Positions 40,343 through 45,077 of a stretch of 45,077 bases of DNA are shown one piece after another; the stretch's first letter is position 1, and each line of letters starts with the position of its first letter. The notes beneath the pieces are model-generated. The model was not told the origin of the DNA. It made no database searches and saw only the letters and a program-made list of their open reading frames with translations. A program made the translations under genes and the position numbers. The DNA comes from an uncultured Succinivibrionaceae bacterium. GTDB taxonomy: Bacteria; Pseudomonadota; Gammaproteobacteria; Enterobacterales; Succinivibrionaceae. Location: the NCBI GenBank assembly GCA_944390085.1, contig CALXOT010000070.1:1-45077 (forward strand), in the 5' to 3' direction.

Positions 40343-41062
40343 ATGACAACAGAGTTGGTACTGGTCATTCTCATTTTCTTTGCGGCAAACCTGGTCAATG
40401 CTATTACCGGTTTTGCTGGAGTGCTCCTGGCCATGCCCCCTACCATTTTGCTTTTAGGGGTTGATGATGCCAAGGTGATCTGTACTGCTGCCTATCAGAT
40501 AAGCTGCGTTATTCTGGCACTGATGACTTGGCGGCAGGCTAATTTTAAGGAAACAGTGCGCATGGCAGCCCTGATGATCCCGGGGTTATGTGCGGGAGTG
40601 GCGCTTTACTATACGGTAAACCTTGATTTTCTGATGCTCTTTTACGGGATCCTGATTGTAGTGGTGGCACTGCGTGAGCTCTTTTTGCCAAAACGGGATC
40701 GCCCTTTAAGTCGACTTGCAGCGGTGTGCATCTTGATAGGGGCAGGCATGATGCAGGGGCTTTTTATTTCAGGCGGAGCCCTGGCGGTAATTTATGCCCT
40801 GCAAAAGTTCCGTGGTAAGGAAGAGTTCCGCGCTTCGCTGACCTTATTGTGGGTATTGCTTAATACTTTGATGTTAGGTCAGGAATGGGCGGTAGGAGCT
40901 CTGACGGCTGGCAATGTAACACAGGCTGCGGCTGTGATCCCGGCTGCTTTGATAGGGATCTGGATCGGTAATAAACTGATGCGCAGGTTAAGTGGTGCAG
41001 CTTTTTTCCGCCTGGCGGGGATCCTGCTTTTAATTTCAGGCATCAGCTGTTTCTTTAAGTAA
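40343..41062 (+). CDS. TauE/SafE family membrane permease
   Basis: 239 residues with about eight hydrophobic segments and the two halves typical of TauE/SafE (DUF81) proteins. The opening VLVILIFFAANLVNAITGFAG and the repeat-half motif GAGMMQGLFISGGALAVIYAL match the two pseudo-symmetric family motifs. Members are thought to export or import sulfite, sulfonates or other organic anions; the substrate is not predictable here. AAGGA lies six bases before the ATG. It is convergent with flgE. Confidence 0.85.
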   Translation: MTTELVLVILIFFAANLVNAITGFAGVLLAMPPTILLLGVDDAKVICTAAYQISCVILALMTWRQANFKETVRMAALMIPGLCAGVALYYTVNLDFLMLFYGILIVVVALRELFLPKRDRPLSRLAAVCILIGAGMMQGLFISGGALAVIYALQKFRGKEEFRASLTLLWVLLNTLMLGQEWAVGALTAGNVTQAAAVIPAALIGIWIGNKLMRRLSGAAFFRLAGILLLISGISCFFK

Positions 41063-41109
41063 AATTACGGGACAGATGAATTACTTTTGCCTGTTACACA
41101 GTCAGGCAT

Positions 41110-41133
41110 AAAAAAACCGCCCCATATGGGCGG
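41110..41133 (-). terminator. Terminator of flgE
   Basis: CCGCCC-CATAT-GGGCGG preceded on the plus strand by seven A, i.e. followed by seven U in the minus-strand transcript. It lies 33 bp past the flgE stop. Confidence 0.85.
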
Positions 41134-41165
41134 CAAAACAAGCAGACAAGAATTTATGGAAAGGC

Positions 41166-42683
41166 TTAGCGCACGTTCAGGATGGAGTCCATGACCGTAT
41201 TCTGCGTTTGCAGGGATTGGGCATTGGCCTGATAATTGCGCTGGGCTACGATAAGTTCCACCAGTTGTTCGGTCAAGTCGACATTGGATTCCTCAAGGTT
41301 TGCTCCCTTAATTGAACCGGCAGATCCGCGGTTAGGTTCTTTAGGAGTGGCCTCGCCTGAGTAGATGGACTGTTTCCATTGGGTATCACCGACCTTGGTC
41401 AGGCCCTGTGGATTGATAAAGTCAGCCATGGCCAGTTTGGCAATATTGATATAGCGGCCATTTGAATATTCAGCCTGGATAATGCCGTCTTCGTTGACTG
41501 AGACATTGGTAAGGATGCCGGTAGAATAACCGTCATTCTTGATGGAGTTCTGATTTACAGTAAAGCTGGAACTGCCGTATTGGGTGGCATCAAACTGAAT
41601 GTTTACGTCCTGATCGGTGGTCACGCCGCCGCCAAAGGCCATGTTGAGCTGATAGTATTCATAATCAGTGCCGGGATCGGTGCCAAAGGCTTCGCGCGGA
41701 GATTTGTAGGTGCCTTCATTGGATAGGTTGAGTGCTGCCGGTACCATGTCCTGCAAGGAGCCGTCCGGGCCGAACACCATCTGGAAGCCATAGAAGGTAG
41801 TACCTTCAATTGAAGAATTGGAATCTGAGATCTCAATTTCAATCGGATTTTCCGGAGGATTGGCTGAAGTGGCAATATCAACCGGCTGGCCGTCCACATA
41901 GGTAATGACATTCCAGGTGGTGGTATTGTTGGTGCTGTCCTCCTGTACCTTCATCATGTAATAGGTCAGAGTATGGGCAGAACCAAGGGAATCGTGGATA
42001 GTCTGCGAAGTGGAGCAGGTATAGGTATCAGGATTTTCCGGATCAAAGCTTGAGTAATACTTTGTAATATCCCGTCCAGCGTCATATTCACCGGCGCGCA
42101 GTTCTTCCTCAGTCAGTGGCGGACGGTTGGGAATAGGAACTAGATCAGCGCCTGCCGGTAAATTTACCGAAATGCCCAGCTGCGAGGTTGGTTTGGGGGC
42201 TCCGGTATCCTGCGGGAAGCTGATGGCATGTGTAGCGGCGATGTCAAGCGAAATGGCATCTCCATCGGAGTCTACGTCCCAACCTTGCACAAAGTCGCCC
42301 TGCGGAGTGACTAAATAACCTTCATTATTGATCTGGAAAGCGCCGGCCCTGGTGTAAGTCCGGTCAGAGACGTAATGGGTGCCGTCTGCTGGATTGCATT
42401 CATTGGAGAGGACAAAAAAACCATTGCCCTGAATGGCCATATCCAGATTGTTGCCGGTATCGCCTGACAGATTGCCCTGATGGAACTGCTGGGCCACGCA
42501 GGGATTCTGCGAGCCCATACCGACGATAGTCCTCTGATTCTGGAATACGCTGTTGGCATAAACGTCAGCAAATTCGGCACGTGATTCTTTAAAGCCGGTG
42601 GTATTGGCGTTGGCGATGTTATTGGAGGTAACATCGAGATGTTTCTGTGAGTTGGAAATGCCTGATAAGGAAATACCGAACAT
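41166..42683 (-). CDS. flgE: Flagellar hook protein FlgE
   Basis: 505 residues from ATG 42683, which has GGAGA seven bases upstream. A longer frame to 42746 adds a non-homologous N-terminus. It polymerises outside the cell to form the flagellar hook. The N-terminal rod/hook motif SLSGISNSQKHLDVTSNNIA with NANTTGFKESRAEFADVY is clear. The C-terminal coiled coil is VDLTEQLVELIVAQRNYQAN followed by AQSLQTQNTVMDSIL. The variable D1/D2 centre is long, with the FlgE family's YYQLNMAFGG and QFDATQYGSSSFTVNQN blocks. Unusually it stands alone: no flgD upstream and no flgF downstream, with its own sigma-54 promoter and terminator. Confidence 0.95.
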   Translation of the reverse strand: MFGISLSGISNSQKHLDVTSNNIANANTTGFKESRAEFADVYANSVFQNQRTIVGMGSQNPCVAQQFHQGNLSGDTGNNLDMAIQGNGFFVLSNECNPADGTHYVSDRTYTRAGAFQINNEGYLVTPQGDFVQGWDVDSDGDAISLDIAATHAISFPQDTGAPKPTSQLGISVNLPAGADLVPIPNRPPLTEEELRAGEYDAGRDITKYYSSFDPENPDTYTCSTSQTIHDSLGSAHTLTYYMMKVQEDSTNNTTTWNVITYVDGQPVDIATSANPPENPIEIEISDSNSSIEGTTFYGFQMVFGPDGSLQDMVPAALNLSNEGTYKSPREAFGTDPGTDYEYYQLNMAFGGGVTTDQDVNIQFDATQYGSSSFTVNQNSIKNDGYSTGILTNVSVNEDGIIQAEYSNGRYINIAKLAMADFINPQGLTKVGDTQWKQSIYSGEATPKEPNRGSAGSIKGANLEESNVDLTEQLVELIVAQRNYQANAQSLQTQNTVMDSILNVR

Positions 42684-42801
42684 CTTTAAATCTCCACAAA
42701 TACTTGTCTGTCTTTTTTTTTGTTTTATTAAAGCCCCGGGGGGCATCTTTCTCTTCCTGAGCGGAAATTTTTTATATTTTTAGATTCCGCACCCACATAA
42801 A

Positions 42802-42817
42802 AGCAAAGCTTGTGCCA
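42802..42817 (-). promoter_or_regulatory. Sigma-54 (RpoN) promoter of flgE
   Basis: On the minus strand TTGGCAC-AAGCT-TTGCTTTT matches the -24/-12 consensus (TGGCAC-N5-TTGCW), with exactly ten bases between the GG and GC elements. It is oriented toward flgE and predicts a leader of about 105 nt. Sigma-54 control of hook genes is known in Vibrio, Pseudomonas and Shewanella. Confidence 0.85.
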
Positions 42818-43092
42818 AGTCGATGAAAACAGGGGCTGCAAAATGCTGTAGCCTTCCATAATCATGAGTAAATTTTTAGAAAATTATTTATATAACAAGA
42901 TATTAGATATAGTAAACATCAGGATCCAGATATATATTCTGGTTTAAAGAAAAGTTTAATTCTAAGCAAATGGAGCACAATCCGGGGGGCGGAGGGGGGC
43001 AGTGAACTGGATGACAATGGCTGGTGCGGCAGAGGGGAGGCGGCAAACTTTGCCATGGACAGGGTGAGGCTGGCAAGCGTATCCTGCATTCT

Positions 43093-43116
43093 GCCTGTCT
43101 ACCGACAGAGATTCGG
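43093..43116 (+). repeat. Left copy of an imperfect 24-nt direct repeat
   Basis: It matches 44888-44911 at 21 of 24 bases (core TGTCTACCG..CAG.GATTCGG). Read in frame it encodes ACLPTEIR, close to ACLPPGIR of the right copy, which is the start of the transposase-like fragment. The two copies bracket the cassette. Confidence 0.55.
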
Positions 43117-43175
43117 GCGCCGTGCGACAATGATTCGGCCACTTTAAGCAGAAAAAAAGCGGGTTTGTAAGAAAT

Positions 43176-43222
43176 AAGGTTGGAAATCAGCTCTGACGTG
43201 AGGGTCAGATCGACTGAACCTT
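43176..43222. repeat. Nested inverted repeat at the cassette's left border
   Basis: AAGGTT (43176) pairs with AACCTT (43217) and encloses TCTGAC-GTGAGG-GTCAGA (43192-43209). It lies just beyond the point where methyltransferase similarity stops. It could be a remnant of a mobile-element end or a terminator; no T-run follows. Confidence 0.4.
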
Positions 43223-43245
43223 ACAGGAGAGGAAAAGGAAGATTG

Positions 43246-43775
43246 GTTGGAACGCTCGGCAACCAGCGCACACGCCGTGAAAATCATGCGGTGATACAGA
43301 TTCTTGATGCCGAACTCGAAGTGCAGGCAGTTATTGATGCGGGCCGTCAGCTGATAAATGCGCTCCTTGTCGATGCTATCGACCGTATAGAGCGACAAAT
43401 AATAACCAACATGCTGCAACTTATCGGGCGTCTTGACCTCTTTCTCGCCCTTAAAAATGCGCACATCCTCGCCGTGTACAGAACGCCAATGACCTTTTAA
43501 TACTGCGTCTGCATAATACGGACGTTTTTTAGAACTTCGTCAACTTGTGCCTTGCCAAGAGCAATTCGCGTCGCCTTCGTTTCCAGCACGAGCGCGACTT
43601 CCGCCTTGTTTTCCGGCAGATACCAGCCGTCCGGCTTATCAGCAACACCCGGGAATCCGAGCTGATTGCACGTCGTGAGCTGCCCGACACTGGCACGCGC
43701 AATATCGCTATCGGCAAGTCCGAGGATTTTACGAGCCAAATCGCGTACCTCATCCTCCGTCAAATTCTTTGGCAT
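43246..43775 (-). pseudogene. N-6 DNA methyltransferase (type I HsdM-like) remnant, N-terminal part only
   Basis: The frame starts MPKNLTEDEVRDLARKILG at 43775, directly after the GIY-YIG stop, and runs through DKPDGWYLPENKAEVALVLE to MQTQY, where a TAA (43499) interrupts it. The similarity continues as KVIGVLY, then shifts frame: TACACGGCGAGGAT has lost one base against the expected Y-N-G-E-D. It resumes as VRIFKGEKEV..LTARINNCLHFEFGIKN LYHRMIFTACALVAERS until about 43246. Full-length relatives, as I recall them, are several hundred residues longer and contain the SAM-binding and NPPF motifs. None of that remains, so the gene is dead by three lesions: a nonsense codon, a one-base deletion and 3' truncation. 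Confidence 0.75.
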
Positions 43776-44459
43776 CTACTCGTTTCCCTCCTTCTCAACC
43801 TCAATCCGGCGACGCATATCATCCAGCAGCACGCCGTTGTACATGAAATAAATTGTGCCTTGCAAGGGATAACTTACACCGGACAGATCCTTTGCCAGCT
43901 TTGAGAGCGACATCGTAGCGCCCTTGTATTCGATATGCGTGTCATCGACCACAACAGCACGAATACTTGCATTGTCTTTGAAAACTACCTCGTCGCCCGG
44001 CTTCAGACCGATCATCGAAAAGCGGAAGCTCGAACGGCGGTTGCCGCTCATATCCGTCTCGCGCCGCACCTTGGCGGCCTTCGTTTCGTCGGCTATTTCA
44101 GCACCCGTAGGCTGCACGCGACGCAACCTGTCTTCCGTTCCTGAGACACGAGCGACAGCTTCGAGAATCGAGTAGGCTTCTTCCGCCGACATCTGGAAGA
44201 ACTCACGGATGCGCGTCTTCCCATCGAAATTCTCAATCGTCCTCAAATCGGGGTTGAGCTGATCCAACAGATCATGAAGCGCCTTGTCCGTGAGCTTATG
44301 TCTCACCTCATACGTCGCATAGGCACGAAACGCATAAGGCAGCGCCTCAGAACGGTTCAGCTCGCGCAGCCTTCGCTGCAAATCGCTCGCATAACCTATC
44401 TTCACGTACTGCGGGAAGCTCGGATTAGTGAGGATGTAAATCACACCATTATCGGACAC
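43776..44459 (-). CDS. GIY-YIG nuclease family protein (T5orf172-like)
   Basis: 227 residues, GTG start sharing its first base with the upstream stop codon (TAGTG). The N-terminal domain carries the GIY-YIG elements VIYILTN and YVKIGYASDLQRRLRELN, a helix with ALPYAFRAYATYEVRHKLTD and the late FFQMSAEEAYSILEAVA. The C-terminal half (FRFSMIGLKPGDEVVFKDN, TMSLSKLAKDLSGVSYPLQG, DDMRRRIEVE) resembles the DUF4357-like module often fused to such domains. These proteins occur beside N-6 DNA methylases in restriction-type loci, the arrangement seen here. The frame is intact although the methylase behind it is broken. Codon choice (many CGC, GCG, GAC) differs from the flanking chromosome. Confidence 0.8.
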   Translation of the reverse strand: MSDNGVIYILTNPSFPQYVKIGYASDLQRRLRELNRSEALPYAFRAYATYEVRHKLTDKALHDLLDQLNPDLRTIENFDGKTRIREFFQMSAEEAYSILEAVARVSGTEDRLRRVQPTGAEIADETKAAKVRRETDMSGNRRSSFRFSMIGLKPGDEVVFKDNASIRAVVVDDTHIEYKGATMSLSKLAKDLSGVSYPLQGTIYFMYNGVLLDDMRRRIEVEKEGNE

Positions 44460-44698
44460 TACTTATCCTTCTCATCAAGATGCTCCTGCACCCATTCGTG
44501 GATGATTGCCGCAATCGTCGTCTCACGCTCCGCCGCCATCATCTTCAGTGCCTTCTTGTCGCTCACCGTAAGCGACAGTGAAAGCATCGTGCGCTTCTCC
44601 TCCGCAACAGGCGCATCAGCCTGTCCGGTAACGGCTTTCTCTATCTTCTTCTGCTCGGCCTCAAGGTCGGCAGTGTATTTCTCGAACATATTCGCCAT
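44459..44698 (-). CDS. Small RHH-like DNA-binding or antitoxin-type protein
   Basis: 79 residues from ATG 44698, with AAGG seven bases upstream; a TTG at 44719 is an unsupported alternative. A charged N-terminal helix (MFEKYTADLEAEQKKIEKAV) leads to TMLSLSLTVSDKKALKMMAA followed by TTIAAIIHEWVQEHLDEK. The strand-helix-helix order is that of a ribbon-helix-helix (CopG/Arc-like) protein. It is first in the RHH, GIY-YIG, methyltransferase series and its stop overlaps the next start, so it may regulate the cassette. No toxin gene is adjacent. Confidence 0.6.
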   Translation of the reverse strand: MANMFEKYTADLEAEQKKIEKAVTGQADAPVAEEKRTMLSLSLTVSDKKALKMMAAERETTIAAIIHEWVQEHLDEKDK

Positions 44699-44872
44699 AG
44701 CTCGACCTTCTTTAATCAATTAGCTATTTATACAATTATACACGTCAACGGTGCAGGAAATTTCACCATCATTTTTAGTTGCATACTCCCCCACAGTCCC
44801 CCGCACAATCCCAATCCGTGAAACTGATGTATTTTAACTGCCATTAACATACATCATTTAATATTTTATTGA

Positions 44873-45077
44873 CTGCAGCTAAAACAAGCATGTCTACCGC
44901 CAGGGATTCGGCGCGTAATGTATACAACCAATGCCATAGAGTCAGTAAACACCAGTCTGCGCAAAGTAACCAAGCATGGCTCCTTTGAAAACGAAAATGC
45001 CGTACGCAAGGTTTTTTATCTAAGAATTAAAGAGCTGGATAAAAAATGGACATCACCTATACGCAATTGGGCTAAAG
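44873..45077 (+). mobile_element. IS256 (mutator) family transposase fragment, running off the window
   Basis: After an in-frame TGA at 44870 the frame reads ACLPPGIRRVMYTTNAIES, then VNTSLRKVTKHGSFENENAV, RKVFYLRIKELDKKW and TSPIRNWAK. YTTNAIES followed by a basic stretch and a KKW..P..NW end is the hallmark of IS256/mutator transposases near their C-terminus. The N-terminal ~300 residues with the first catalytic Asp residues are absent, so this is a truncated copy. The true 3' end and inverted repeat lie beyond the window. The 44720-44872 stretch before it is AT-rich and contains nothing recognised. Confidence 0.8.
44888..44911 (+). repeat. Right copy of the imperfect 24-nt direct repeat
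   Basis: Partner of 43093-43116, 1795 bp apart. It encodes LPPGIRR at the beginning of the transposase-like fragment. It is too long and too imperfect for a fresh target-site duplication. Confidence 0.55.

Larger units (their letters stand above)
42818..43245. other. Intergenic region between flgE and the decayed cassette
   Basis: About 430 bp without a credible gene. The left part is AT-rich (42855-42960), then composition changes abruptly to G-rich DNA (42980-43080). It holds one copy of a 24-nt repeat (43093-43116) and a nested inverted repeat (43176-43222). The change marks a likely insertion boundary. Confidence 0.4.

Noticed and set aside
42903..43142. 79-residue minus-strand frame upstream of flgE
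   Set aside because: Low-complexity Pro/Cys/Ser product of the G-rich tract, no ribosome-binding site and no similarity.
43144..43464. The 106-residue minus-strand frame as an independent gene starting at GTG 43464
   Set aside because: The reading frame upstream of that GTG continues the methyltransferase similarity (SVHGEDVRIFKGEK side), so it is the frameshifted middle of a pseudogene.
43180..43500. 106-residue plus-strand frame opposite the methyltransferase remnant
   Set aside because: It is antisense to clear methyltransferase coding similarity; the protein shows no family pattern.
1..45077. CRISPR arrays, tRNA or rRNA genes, prophage modules
   Set aside because: No regularly spaced repeats, no cloverleaf or rRNA-like sequence and no phage structural or integrase genes were seen on either strand.

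Overview
The window is a chromosomal stretch of a gammaproteobacterium. The gene set (pdxB, purT, dusA, short-form rplY, rnt, def-fmt-rsmB-trkA-trkH, sohB-topA, sodB, a Vibrio-type Na+/sugar symporter and a sigma-54-driven flgE) suits a motile, fermentative, probably anaerobic organism. Succinivibrionaceae/Aeromonadales is my best guess, from gene content only. Most of the window is ordinary housekeeping sequence. Accessory DNA is confined to the last ~2 kb.

Layout. 1-5.2 kb: 3' part of an iron alcohol dehydrogenase, a RocB-like M20 protein that has lost its metal ligands, a MepM-type M23 peptidase and a small membrane protein. 5.3-11.6 kb: a DASS anion transporter, an NlpD-like lipoprotein, an HxlR regulator convergent with a cupin, iron superoxide dismutase, RNase T and a zinc-ribbon protein of the YrdD type. 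11.8-17.6 kb: the translation/potassium cluster def-fmt-rsmB-trkA-trkH. 18-20 kb: an SglT-like sugar symporter behind a control region with GalR/LacI-like and CRP-like palindromes. 20-24 kb: an HNH-like protein, a Rossmann protein, a secreted protein and a serine hydroxymethyltransferase homologue without the PLP lysine. 24-31 kb: dusA, an aldo/keto reductase, dCMP deaminase, rplY with a structured leader, an MFS exporter, a CvfB-like RNA-binding protein and sohB. 31-37 kb: topA, then convergently purT-DUF4250-(ExoI-like), three genes joined by touching or overlapping stop and start codons. 37-42.7 kb: pdxB, a chemoreceptor, a TauE/SafE permease and a lone flgE. 42.9-45 kb: a decayed island with an RHH protein, a GIY-YIG protein, a frameshifted and truncated DNA methyltransferase, and an IS256-family transposase fragment at the right edge.

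The most unusual theme is three intact, full-length open frames that keep an enzyme fold but lack its catalytic residues: an exonuclease I homologue without the DEDDh residues (34183-35451), an SHMT homologue without the Schiff-base lysine (22558-23895), and a RocB/M20 homologue without metal ligands (1011-2969). The ExoI-like gene, coupled to a DUF4250 gene and purT, is the best candidate for an undescribed function. Other points of interest are an 89-nt nested hairpin after topA, a textbook sigma-54 promoter for a solitary flgE, the degraded restriction-type cassette bracketed by an imperfect 24-nt direct repeat, and glycine-motif changes in TrkA. All family assignments come from motif recognition by eye; no database search was run.
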